Assembly: GCF_021173675.1 (NCBI RefSeq)
Contig: NZ_JAIHON010000003.1
Span: 248,001-312,000, forward strand
Direction: 5' to 3'
Length of the DNA: 64,000 nt
Source of the DNA: Streptomyces lincolnensis
GTDB taxonomy: Bacteria > Actinomycetota > Actinomycetes > Streptomycetales > Streptomycetaceae
Part shown: piece by piece, positions 52,626-60,771 of the stretch
How the letters are laid out: each line of letters starts with the position of its first letter
Numbering within the stretch: position 1 is the stretch's first letter
Notes under the pieces: generated by a model
The model's database searches: none
Told to the model about the DNA's origin: nothing
The model's input: only the letters and a program-made list of their open reading frames with translations
Made by a program: the position numbers and the translations under genes

Positions 52626-53591
52626 TCAGTGCGGATAGGCGCGCGGCGGACGCTGCCGGCCCAACTCGTCGCGGAACTCCGCGACGACCGAGCTGATCTG
52701 ACGCATCAGCGCGGTGTTCTCCAGGCGGTCGAGATAGAGGTTGCGGCGGGCCAGGCCGGTGGCGTCCACGCAGAAGTACAGGGCCATGAGCGGGTTGACG
52801 AACAACTCGCTTCCCTTGGTCCGTTCGGTGAAGCGGACGTCGCCGAAGTCGCCGCGTACGGCGGCGGCGATGGAGCCGTTGACGATGCTCGGACGGTCCG
52901 GAGTGGTCCGCTGGGCGTGGGCCACCGCGTCCAGGTAGAGGGCCCCCTCGCGGCTGCCGGGCGGCAGGGAGAACGCGCCGAGGTAGGCGCCGTCCCGCTC
53001 CAGCGCGGCCAGGTTCTCCAGGACCAGCGCGTGGTTGACGCCGTGATAGGCGTCCACGCCGAAGCCCAGGGACGCCACCAGGCGCTGGGGTATCCCCTCC
53101 AGCCCGGTCACGGCGGCCAGGCTGGCCATGTCCTCCTCCGGAGTGCCGAGCCCGTGCTCGTCGCCGCGCATCAGGATGTCGGTGCCGCCGTCCACCAGCA
53201 CGATCGCGTCGACGCCGCCCAGATGGTCCACCAGGGCGCGGTAGGCGGCCCGCAACGGCCGAACCCCCGTCTGCGGGAAGGCGTAGACGGTGGACGGCAG
53301 GTCCTGCTCGGCCAGCCACCGGGCCAGCGTGCGCTCGGGGAAGTAGTCGCCGCGGGCCGCGGTGTCCGGGCGGATCGCCGCCACGTCGTGGTCCAGCCAC
53401 ACGTCGGTGTCCAGGCCGTACAGGTCGGCGAAGGAGAGGTTGGCGAGATGGACGTCCTTGCCGGCCGATCGCAGGGCGAGGGCCAGCGGCAGCCCGGCGT
53501 ACACGTCGAAACCGCCGCCCGCGCCGGCGATGAGGACCCGGTGGGCGTCCCGCAACCGGGAGAAGAACGGGGGCTCTTGGAGGGTGAACAC
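52626..53591 (-). CDS. DUF1152 family protein
   Basis: 321 aa. Glycine-rich start VLIAGAGGGFDVYAGLPLAL and the acidic loop IVLVDGGTDILMRGDE are features of DUF1152 proteins, thought to be Rossmann-like metal-dependent enzymes of unknown reaction. GTG 53591 has no clear ribosome site, so the transcript may be leaderless. Divergent from the alcohol dehydrogenase gene across an operator-like repeat. Confidence 0.82.
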   Translation of the reverse strand: MFTLQEPPFFSRLRDAHRVLIAGAGGGFDVYAGLPLALALRSAGKDVHLANLSFADLYGLDTDVWLDHDVAAIRPDTAARGDYFPERTLARWLAEQDLPSTVYAFPQTGVRPLRAAYRALVDHLGGVDAIVLVDGGTDILMRGDEHGLGTPEEDMASLAAVTGLEGIPQRLVASLGFGVDAYHGVNHALVLENLAALERDGAYLGAFSLPPGSREGALYLDAVAHAQRTTPDRPSIVNGSIAAAVRGDFGDVRFTERTKGSELFVNPLMALYFCVDATGLARRNLYLDRLENTALMRQISSVVAEFRDELGRQRPPRAYPH

Positions 53592-53636
53592 CGAGGGACG
53601 GTAACAGGGCGGCGGATCGTGGGTCCGGCCGAAGTA

Positions 53637-53672
53637 AGTACGATAGCCGTGAAGTTTGACAGTCTTCGTACT
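53637..53672. promoter_or_regulatory. Operator-like inverted repeat between divergent genes
   Basis: AGTACGA (53637-53643) and TCGTACT (53666-53672) form a 7-bp inverted repeat with a 22-bp spacer. AGTAC/GTACT half-sites are characteristic of HxlR-type regulators. No such regulator is in the window. Confidence 0.4.
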
Positions 53673-53741
53673 ATCGGCTTGAGTGGGGCGCGGCGGTGGC
53701 GTGCGGTCACCGTCGCCACCTGACGGATGGGGGAGATCCGC

Positions 53742-54740
53742 ATGGTCGCAACGGTGCGTTTCCACGAGGTCGGCGGCCCTGAGGTGCTGCGCCTGGAGGA
53801 GGTGGACGTCGGTGGGCCCGGCCCCGGCGAGTTGCTGATCCGGGTGGACGCGATCGGGCTCAACCGGGCCGAAGTCCTCTTCCGCGGCGGTCGGTACATC
53901 GAACCGGTCAGGGAGTTCCCGGCCCGGCTCGGCACCGAGGCGGCGGGCGTGGTGGAGGCGGTCGGCGCGGGCGTGACGGGCTTCCGGACCGGCCAACCGG
54001 TCAGCGTCGTGCCCGCGTTCTCGATGAACGACTACGGCGTCTACGCCGAGCGCGCGATCGTCCCCGCCGCCGCGGTGCTGCACCGCCCCGACGGACTCGA
54101 CGCGATCGAGGGCGCGGCGGTGTGGATGCCCTTCGTGACGGCGTACGGCGCGCTGGTCGAGGTCGGCGGGATGCGGGCCGGGGACACGGTCGTGCTGACC
54201 GCCGCCTCCAGCGGCGTGGGACTGGCCGGCATCCAGGTGGCCCGGAGGGCGGGGGCCGTCCCGATCGCCACCACGCGCAGCCGTGCCAAGCGGGACGCGC
54301 TGCTGAAGGCCGGGGCGGCCGAGGTGATCGTCACCGAGGAGGAGGGGGTCGTGGAGCGCGTGCTCGACGCGACCGGGGGCCGTGGCGCGGAGTTCGTCTT
54401 CGACGCCGTGGCCGGACCGGGCGTCCTGGACCTCGCCAAGGTGGTCGCACCCGGCGGCACGCTTTTCGTCTACGGCGCACTCAGCGGCGCGGTGACGCCC
54501 TACCCGGGCTTCGATCTCGGGATGCCCGCGCTGAACATGCGGACCTACACGCTCCACGAGACGACCCGGGATCCGCGGCGCCTGCGCCGGGCCGAGGCCT
54601 TCGTCACCTCCGGCTTGAGCAGCGGAGCCTTCACCGCCTCGGTGGACCGGGTCTTCGGCCTGCACGAGATCGTGGAGGCCCACCGCTATCTGGAGGCGGG
54701 AGCCCAAGTGGGCAAGGTCGTGGCGGTCGTCGAGCACTGA
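53742..54740 (+). CDS. MDR-superfamily alcohol dehydrogenase/quinone oxidoreductase
   Basis: 332 aa. GroES-like N-terminus (GLNRAEVLFRGGRYI; RLGTEAAGVVEAVGAGVTGF), then Rossmann motif AASSGVGLAGIQ. No structural or catalytic zinc Cys cluster is seen, so the quinone oxidoreductase subgroup is likely. ATG 53742 after GGGGGAGA. NADPH-dependent reduction of enones or quinones is the family role. Confidence 0.88.
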   Translation: MVATVRFHEVGGPEVLRLEEVDVGGPGPGELLIRVDAIGLNRAEVLFRGGRYIEPVREFPARLGTEAAGVVEAVGAGVTGFRTGQPVSVVPAFSMNDYGVYAERAIVPAAAVLHRPDGLDAIEGAAVWMPFVTAYGALVEVGGMRAGDTVVLTAASSGVGLAGIQVARRAGAVPIATTRSRAKRDALLKAGAAEVIVTEEEGVVERVLDATGGRGAEFVFDAVAGPGVLDLAKVVAPGGTLFVYGALSGAVTPYPGFDLGMPALNMRTYTLHETTRDPRRLRRAEAFVTSGLSSGAFTASVDRVFGLHEIVEAHRYLEAGAQVGKVVAVVEH

Positions 54741-54756
54741 CAGACCCGCGGGCCCG

Positions 54757-55923
54757 TCACCCGGCGGCCCAGATGTCCGCCTCCCACTCCAGGTGCCGCG
54801 CGAGCTCGGCCTCCCCGGGCCGTGCGGCGGCCGGTGCCGTCGACGGCGGTGTGGGAACGCCGCGGGAGATGTTGCCGCTCACGGTGATGTTGTACTCGAC
54901 GCGCGGGCGGCGCAGCGCCTCGTAGTGGGAGAGGGCCGCGTCCATGTCCGGTGCGTCGCGCAGGGACTTGGCGAGGATCACGGCGTCCTCCAGGGCCATC
55001 GACGCGCCCTGCCCGGTGGCGGGGGAGGCCGCGTGCGCCGCGTCGCCGAGGATCAGGGTCCGTCCCGAGCGCCACGGGGTGCCGACGGGGATCTCGGTGG
55101 CGTTCGTGACCAGAAACGTCCCGGTGGTGGCCTCGACGATGTCGGCGGCCGGGGTGGTGTCCTTGCGCAGCAGCGGCAGGAGCAGGTCGCGCCACGTCCC
55201 CGGCGTACCGTGCGCGATCTCGTCGGCGGACAGCGGGTCGGCCGACACGCGGGCGAACCAGTACGTCTCCCCGTCGGGCGACACCGCGTGGCCGAAGGCG
55301 GCCGCGCTGCCCCGCACCATGGTGATCCGCGCGTCCTCCTCGGAGGGGGACGAGGGCACGGGTGCGGTGCGCGTGTAGCCGTAGAACACCCGCTGGCCCG
55401 CGTAGACCGGCTGAGCCTCGGAGGCGATCGTGCCCCGGACCGTGGAGCCGAGGCCGTCGGCGCCGATGAGCAGGTCCGCGGTCGCGGTGCCGCCGTCGGC
55501 GAAGCGGGCGGTGACGCCCGCGGGGCCGCTCTCCACGGAGACGAGCCGGGCGCCGTGCCGGATCTCGATGCCCCTGCGGGCGGCCTCGGCCTGGAGGGCG
55601 GAGTTCAGGTCGCCGCGGCGCAGGCAGCGGTACCGCAGGAGCGGGTCGGCCGACTCGCCGAGGGGTGCCTGGGCCAACTGCTCGCCGGTGCCGTCGAGAA
55701 CGCGCATCGACGTCAGCGGGAAGCCCAGTGCGGTCACCGCCGCGGAGGCGTCGAGCTGCGCCAGGGCGCGCATGCCGTTGCTCGCGAGGGTGAGGAACGC
55801 GCCCAGGTCCTCGGCCGAGTCGGGATGCGCCTCGTGCACGACGACGTCGAAGCCCGCCTTCCGTACGGCCATCGCCGTCGCCGAGCCGGCGATCCCGCCA
55901 CCGATGACAAGAATGCGTGCCAC
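54757..55923 (-). CDS. FAD-dependent monooxygenase (PHBH-like, class A)
   Basis: 388 aa from GTG 55923, where ARILVIGGGIAGSATAMAV gives the FAD Rossmann motif; a start at 55962 would add 13 residues. Further motifs: DLLIGADGLGSTVR (DG motif) and LILGDAAHAASPATGQGASM (GD motif). Typical hydroxylase of aromatic or polyketide substrates. Converges with the quinone oxidoreductase gene, 16 bp apart. No partner enzyme identifies the substrate. Confidence 0.9.
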   Translation of the reverse strand: MARILVIGGGIAGSATAMAVRKAGFDVVVHEAHPDSAEDLGAFLTLASNGMRALAQLDASAAVTALGFPLTSMRVLDGTGEQLAQAPLGESADPLLRYRCLRRGDLNSALQAEAARRGIEIRHGARLVSVESGPAGVTARFADGGTATADLLIGADGLGSTVRGTIASEAQPVYAGQRVFYGYTRTAPVPSSPSEEDARITMVRGSAAAFGHAVSPDGETYWFARVSADPLSADEIAHGTPGTWRDLLLPLLRKDTTPAADIVEATTGTFLVTNATEIPVGTPWRSGRTLILGDAAHAASPATGQGASMALEDAVILAKSLRDAPDMDAALSHYEALRRPRVEYNITVSGNISRGVPTPPSTAPAAARPGEAELARHLEWEADIWAAG

Positions 55924-56055
55924 GCCCACCCCCGCTTGCCCGTGCCCACCCCGCGCGCTCATGCCCGCACGGGAGAAACGCCCCGACGGCGCCCCGAGTT
56001 CCGCGGCGCCCGGACCGCTCTCGCCGTGCGTCTACCACCCATAGGCGTCACTGCC

Positions 56056-56084
56056 TTGACTGGTGACGACGAGGCTGTCAGTAT
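56056..56084 (+). promoter_or_regulatory. Candidate promoter of the 59-aa protein gene
   Basis: TTGACT (56056-56061), a 17-bp spacer, then CAGTAT (56079-56084). Good HrdB-type match, 31 bp before the ATG. Confidence 0.55.
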
Positions 56085-56114
56085 CGTCGGCACGGCGTCT
56101 GAGAGGAGACCGGG

Positions 56115-56294
56115 ATGACCGAAGAGAAGAGGCACGTTTCCGACGTGGCCGAGGCCGAGCGGCGGGCGCGGTTCGGTGCGTTGCCGGATCGGATCCGCCT
56201 TGAGGACACCGTCGAGGAGCGGCCGGCCACCGTGCCCGACCCCGCCAGGGACACCTACAACCCGGACGAGTGGCTGGTGCGCTCCTGCCTGTGA
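56115..56294 (+). CDS. Small 59-aa hypothetical protein
   Basis: 59 aa, charged: MTEEKRHVSDVAEAERRARF begins it, followed by a Glu/Pro-rich middle and the end TYNPDEWLVRSCL. ATG 56115 follows GAGAGGAGA, a good ribosome site, and a promoter-like pair. A strong hairpin starts one base after the stop. A complete promoter-to-terminator unit makes a real gene likely. The final W and C are conserved-looking but I do not recognise a family. Confidence 0.65.
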   Translation: MTEEKRHVSDVAEAERRARFGALPDRIRLEDTVEERPATVPDPARDTYNPDEWLVRSCL

Positions 56295-56295
56295 G

Positions 56296-56353
56296 CCGTA
56301 TGGCAAAGCCGGGCCCCGCAGCTTCTGCTGCGGGGCCCGGCTTTGCCATACGG
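56296..56353. terminator. Perfect 27-bp-stem bidirectional terminator
   Basis: Arms 56296-56322 and 56327-56353 are perfect reverse complements around a TTCT loop. It fills the whole 60-bp gap between the convergent 59-aa gene and the ferredoxin reductase gene, ending one base from the latter's stop. Confidence 0.92.
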
Positions 56354-56354
56354 T

Positions 56355-57719
56355 TCAGGCGCCGCTCTCGCGGAGCATGTCCTCGCGCTCGACGAGCTTC
56401 ACGCGCTCGCGGCCCTGCGGCTCGCCCAGCGCCTTCTCGGCGGCGTCCAGCTTGTACCAGCCCTCCCAGGTGGTGAAGCGGATCTCGCGCTCGGCGAGGA
56501 ACGCGTCCACGGCCTCGGGCTCGGGCGAATCCGGCGTCTGGAGACGGCCGTCGGCGAAGTCGGCCAGCAGGTTGGACACCGTCTCGTTGGCGTCGCCCTT
56601 GGTGTGGCCGATCAGGCCCACCGGGCCGCGCCGGATCCAGCCGGTGACATACGTCGACCGCAGGTGCTCGCCGCTCTCCTGGATGACCCGGCCGCCCTCG
56701 TCCGGGACGGTGCCCGTCTCGATGTCCCAGGGCAGCTTGGGGAGTTTGTCGGAGAGGTAGCCGACGGCGCGGTAGACGGCCGTGACGTCCCAGTCCTTGA
56801 ACTCGCCGGTGCCCTTGACGTTGCCGGTGCCGTCGAGGGCGGTGCGCTCGGTGCGCAGGCCGACGACCTTGCCGTCCTCGCCGAGGATCTCGGACGGCGA
56901 CTCGAAGAAGTGCAGGAAGAGCTTGTGCGGGCGGTCGCCGACATCGCGGATCGCCCAGTTCTCCAGGGTCTTGGCGACCATGTCGGCCTGCTTGTTGCCG
57001 CGCCGGGTCTCGATCGAGCCCTCGTCGTAGTCGATGTCCTCGGGGTCGACGATGACCTCGATGTTGGGGGAGTGGTCCAGCTCCCGCAGCTCCATCGGGG
57101 AGAACTTCGCCTGCGCCGGGCCACGACGGCCGAACACATGGACTTCCAGCGCCTTGTTGGCCTTCAGGCCGTCGTAGACGTTCGGCGGGATCTCCGTCGG
57201 CAGCAGCTCGTCCGCGGTCTTGGCGAGGATGCGCGCCACGTCCAGCGCCACGTTCCCGACGCCGAGCACGGCGACCTTCTCGGCCTCCAGCGGCCAGCTG
57301 CGCGGCACGTCCGGGTGGCCGTCGTACCAGGAGACGAAGTCGGCGGCGCCGTACGAACCGTCCAGCTCGATACCGGGTATGGCGAGCTCACGGTCGGCCG
57401 TCGCGCCCGTCGAGAAGATCACCGCGTCGTAGAACGCGCGCAGGTCGTCCAGGTTCAGGTCGCTCGGGTAGTCGACGTTGCCGAACAGACGGATCTGCGG
57501 TTTGTCGAGCACCTGGTGGAGGGCCGTGATGATGCCCTTGATGCGGGGATGGTCGGGGGCGACACCGTAACGGATCAGGCCGAACGGGGCCGGCATCCGC
57601 TCGAAGAGGTCGATGGACACACCGGGTTCGGCGGCCACGTCGGACTTGAGCAGGGCGTCGGCGGCGTAGATGCCGGCGGGGCCGGCTCCGACGATTGCTA
57701 CCCGCAGGGGGCGGGGCAT
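56355..57719 (-). CDS. Ferredoxin-NADP+ reductase, FprA/adrenodoxin-reductase type
   Basis: 454 aa. N-terminal FAD motif VAIVGAGPAGIYAADALL, PFGLIRYGVAPDHP, NADP motif VLGVGNVALDVARIL and the C-terminal GWIRRGPVGLIGHTKGDA are all present, matching mycobacterial FprA. It passes electrons from NADPH to ferredoxins, which in turn serve P450s or iron release from siderophores. ATG 57719 lies 46 bp downstream of a candidate DmdR/IdeR-type iron box. It could serve the P450 at 5652-6836, though distance makes this only a possibility. Confidence 0.92.
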   Translation of the reverse strand: MPRPLRVAIVGAGPAGIYAADALLKSDVAAEPGVSIDLFERMPAPFGLIRYGVAPDHPRIKGIITALHQVLDKPQIRLFGNVDYPSDLNLDDLRAFYDAVIFSTGATADRELAIPGIELDGSYGAADFVSWYDGHPDVPRSWPLEAEKVAVLGVGNVALDVARILAKTADELLPTEIPPNVYDGLKANKALEVHVFGRRGPAQAKFSPMELRELDHSPNIEVIVDPEDIDYDEGSIETRRGNKQADMVAKTLENWAIRDVGDRPHKLFLHFFESPSEILGEDGKVVGLRTERTALDGTGNVKGTGEFKDWDVTAVYRAVGYLSDKLPKLPWDIETGTVPDEGGRVIQESGEHLRSTYVTGWIRRGPVGLIGHTKGDANETVSNLLADFADGRLQTPDSPEPEAVDAFLAEREIRFTTWEGWYKLDAAEKALGEPQGRERVKLVEREDMLRESGA

Positions 57720-57765
57720 GATCAGGTTCCCTTCGAGCGGTGATAGATCGACTCGACGGGAAGCC

Positions 57766-57784
57766 TAAACTAAGGCAAGCCTAA
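57766..57784. promoter_or_regulatory. Candidate iron box (DmdR1/IdeR type) upstream of fprA
   Basis: TAAACTAAGGCAAGCCTAA matches 13 of 19 positions of TTAGGTTAGGCTAACCTAA, the consensus as I recall it. The centre AGGC/GCCT is symmetric. It lies in the 160-bp gap shared with the SpoIIE gene end and points to iron repression of the reductase. Confidence 0.6.
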
Positions 57785-57879
57785 GTCGGTACGCGGGTCC
57801 GATCTATGAGCTCATAAGGTCACTTTATGACGAAGCGCCGCATGGATCTTACCCCCTCCCGCTGACCAGCGGTCCGGCC

Positions 57880-60660
57880 CTACGGCAGGTTCTGCTCCGC
57901 CCAGATCACCTTGCCCGCGGGTGTGTACCGGGTGCCCCAGCGCTCCGTGAGCTGCGCGACCAGGAACAGACCGCGTCCGCCCTCGTCCGTCATGGCCGCG
58001 TACCGCAGATGGGGCGAGGTGTTGCTGCTGTCGAAGACCTCGCAGACCAGGGTGCGGTCGTACAGCACACGGACGTGGATGGAACCGCCGCCGTAGCGGA
58101 TCGCGTTGGTGACGAGCTCGCTCAGGATCAACTCCGTGGTGAACGTGAGCTCGTCGAGGCCCCACCGGGCCAGCCGGCGCGTCACCGAGGCACGTACCTC
58201 CCCGACCGCCGCCGGGTCGGAGGGCACCTGCCATTCGGCGATCCGGTCGGCGGCCAGCGCCCGCGTGCGCGCCACGATCAGGGCGATGTCGTCGCTGGGC
58301 TTGGCGGGCAGTCGCGAGTCGAGGACGACCCGGCAGGTGTCCTCGGGCGAACTCCCGGCCCGTTCCAGGGCGTCGCGCAGTTGGTCGAGGCCCACGTCGA
58401 TGTCGTGCTCCCGGTCCTCGACGAGCCCGTCCGTGTAGAGCACCAGCCGACTGCCCTCCGCCAGGTCGAGGTCGAGGGTCTCGAACGGCAGCCCGCCGAG
58501 GCCCAGCGGGGGACCGGCCGGCACGTCCGGGAACTCCACCCGGCCGTCGGGATGGATCAGCGCCGGCGGCGGATGGCCCGCGCGGGCGATCGTGCACCGC
58601 CGGGCCACCGGGTCGTAGACGGCGTACAGGCAGGTCGCCCCGGTGACCGGGGCGCTCGCCTCCTCCTCCGCCTCGTCCTGGTCGATCCGGGAGACCAACT
58701 CGTCCAGGAGCGCGAGCAGTTCGTCCGGCGGGAGGTCCAGCGCCGAGAAGTTGTGCACGGCCGTGCGCAGCCGCCCCATCGTGGCCGCCGCGTACAGACC
58801 GTGGCCGACGACGTCCCCCACCACCAGTGCCACCCGGGTGCCGGACAGCGGCAGGACGTCGAACCAGTCGCCGCCCACGCCGGCCTGCGCGGGCAGGTAC
58901 CGGTAGGCGATCTCCAGGGCGTTCTGCTCGGGCAGCCTGCGCGGCAGCAGACTGCGCTGGAGCGTCACCGCCATGCCGTGCTCACGGGTGTAGCGCCGCG
59001 CGTTGTCGATGGACACGGCGGCCCGGGCGACCAGTTCCTCGGCGAGGGCCAGCTCCTCCCGGTCGAACGGCTCGGGCTTCTCGGACCGCCAGAAGCTCAC
59101 CACGCCCAGCACCAGGCTGCCCGCCCGGAGCGGCACCGCGATCAGCGAGTGGATGCCGTACGCCACCACCTGGGCCGAGCGCTCCAGGTCCTGCGCCTGC
59201 CAGCCCGGGGCCTCGCTCAGCCGCGGCTCGACGACGGCCGCCCCGCCGCTGAGACTGCGCGCCTGGGGTGAGGACTCCACGAGCCGGATCTGCTCGCCCA
59301 CCGGATACAGCGGGGCGTCCTTGCGGATCCCGCTCAGTGCCGTGCGGCTCAGGGCGCGGGCAGCCTCCGGCTCTCCGCCGCCGAGCACGGCGTCGAAGAG
59401 GTCGACGGTCGCGAAGTCGGCGAACCGGGGCACCGCCAGCTCGGCCAGCTCCTCGGCGGTGCGGGTGACGTCCAGGCTGGTCCCGATGGCCACGCCGGCG
59501 TCGTAGAGCATGTTGAGACGCTCGCGGGCCGCCTCGGCGCGGCCGGACAGGGCGCGCAGCTCGGTGGAGTCGCGCAGGGTGGCGACGGTGCCGGGCGGGC
59601 CGCCCCGGCTGTCGGTGGTGCGCTGGTTGACCGCGAGGAGCCGGTCCTTGACGAGGTGCACCTCGTCGGTGGCGACCCGCCCGGAGGCCAGCAGGCCGGC
59701 CGTGTCGGGCGGCAGCCCCAGGGCCTCCACCTGCCGTCCCTCGGCGTCGTCCGGCAGGTCGAGCAGCCGGTGCGCCTCGTCGTTGGCGAGCAGCAGCGTG
59801 CCCGTGTCGCCGACGATGAGCACACCCTCCCGGACGGAGTGCAGCACCGCGTCGTGGTGCTCGTACATGCGGGTCATCTCGTGCGGGCCCAGGCCGTGCG
59901 TCTGGCGCAGCAGCCGCCTGCTGACCAGCGCGGTGCCCGCCGTGGCCAGCGCGAGACCGGCCGCGGCGGCGATCAGGACCAGCGGCATCTGCCGGTTGGC
60001 GGCGCCGCCGACGTTCTCGGTGGTGATCCCCGCCGACACCAGGCCCACGACCGTGCCGTCGTCCGCCTTGATCGGCACCACGGCCTGCACCAGCCGCCCG
60101 ATGGTCCCGTCGACCTCCTCGGTCACGACCCGTCCGGCCTGCGCCGGAGCCAGGGTGCCGACGAACTTCCGGCCGATGCGGTCGGTCTTGGGGTGGGTGT
60201 AGCGGACGCCGTCGGTGTTCATCACGACGATGAAGTCCACGCCGGTCGCCCGGCGGGCCGCCTCGGCGCGGGGTTGCAGCACCGCCGTCGGGTCGGGGGC
60301 GCGCAGGGCCTCACGGGTGCCGGGCGCGTTGGCGAAGGACTCGGCCACCGCCACCGAGCGGTTGCGTGCCTCCGTGGTGCTGTCGCGGCGGGCCTGGAGC
60401 ACCAGCGCGGCGACCGCGGCCACGACCAGCAGCAGCACGACCACCACTTGCAGGACGAAGACCTGACCGGCCACGCTGCGCCCGCTGAGCGCCGCCCGCA
60501 GTCCCGCCGTCATGTCCCGCCGCCCGGCGGGCGGGCCCTCGGAGAGCGGTCGCCCCGGCTGCCCGAGCGCGCCCTGAGCGCGGTCCGGCGTGTGGGGTGC
60601 GCGCGGACCGCCGGGACGGCGGGTCGACCGGGTCCAGGATCGCCCCAAGAGTCGGACCAT
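57880..60660 (-). CDS. SpoIIE-type phosphatase with membrane sensor, PAS, GAF and ATPase domains
   Basis: 926 aa. A Pro/Arg-rich tail (1-49; ATG at 60513 is an alternative start with high GC3 on both sides) leads to a membrane helix (QVFVLQVVVVLLLVVAAVAA), an extracytoplasmic CACHE-like sensor (FIVVMNTDGVRYTHPKTDRI) and a second helix (PLVLIAAAAGLALATAGTAL). A PAS domain follows, then GAF, then the PP2C-like SpoIIE domain ([28 protein letters not shown]). A C-terminal HATPase_c with ELVTNAIRYGGG follows. It combines a sensor with both anti-sigma phosphatase and kinase-like activity, so it may control a SigB-type network. Confidence 0.9.
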   Translation of the reverse strand: MVRLLGRSWTRSTRRPGGPRAPHTPDRAQGALGQPGRPLSEGPPAGRRDMTAGLRAALSGRSVAGQVFVLQVVVVLLLVVAAVAALVLQARRDSTTEARNRSVAVAESFANAPGTREALRAPDPTAVLQPRAEAARRATGVDFIVVMNTDGVRYTHPKTDRIGRKFVGTLAPAQAGRVVTEEVDGTIGRLVQAVVPIKADDGTVVGLVSAGITTENVGGAANRQMPLVLIAAAAGLALATAGTALVSRRLLRQTHGLGPHEMTRMYEHHDAVLHSVREGVLIVGDTGTLLLANDEAHRLLDLPDDAEGRQVEALGLPPDTAGLLASGRVATDEVHLVKDRLLAVNQRTTDSRGGPPGTVATLRDSTELRALSGRAEAARERLNMLYDAGVAIGTSLDVTRTAEELAELAVPRFADFATVDLFDAVLGGGEPEAARALSRTALSGIRKDAPLYPVGEQIRLVESSPQARSLSGGAAVVEPRLSEAPGWQAQDLERSAQVVAYGIHSLIAVPLRAGSLVLGVVSFWRSEKPEPFDREELALAEELVARAAVSIDNARRYTREHGMAVTLQRSLLPRRLPEQNALEIAYRYLPAQAGVGGDWFDVLPLSGTRVALVVGDVVGHGLYAAATMGRLRTAVHNFSALDLPPDELLALLDELVSRIDQDEAEEEASAPVTGATCLYAVYDPVARRCTIARAGHPPPALIHPDGRVEFPDVPAGPPLGLGGLPFETLDLDLAEGSRLVLYTDGLVEDREHDIDVGLDQLRDALERAGSSPEDTCRVVLDSRLPAKPSDDIALIVARTRALAADRIAEWQVPSDPAAVGEVRASVTRRLARWGLDELTFTTELILSELVTNAIRYGGGSIHVRVLYDRTLVCEVFDSSNTSPHLRYAAMTDEGGRGLFLVAQLTERWGTRYTPAGKVIWAEQNLP

Positions 60661-60771
60661 GTGCTTATGTCTACACTGCCGGGCCCCCAGGAGGCGAGGG
60701 GCGTCACATGGCGTGACAAAGTGACCTCCCGTTGACAGAAGGCGTGTTGTGGCATCTTCCGGCCCTCGGCG

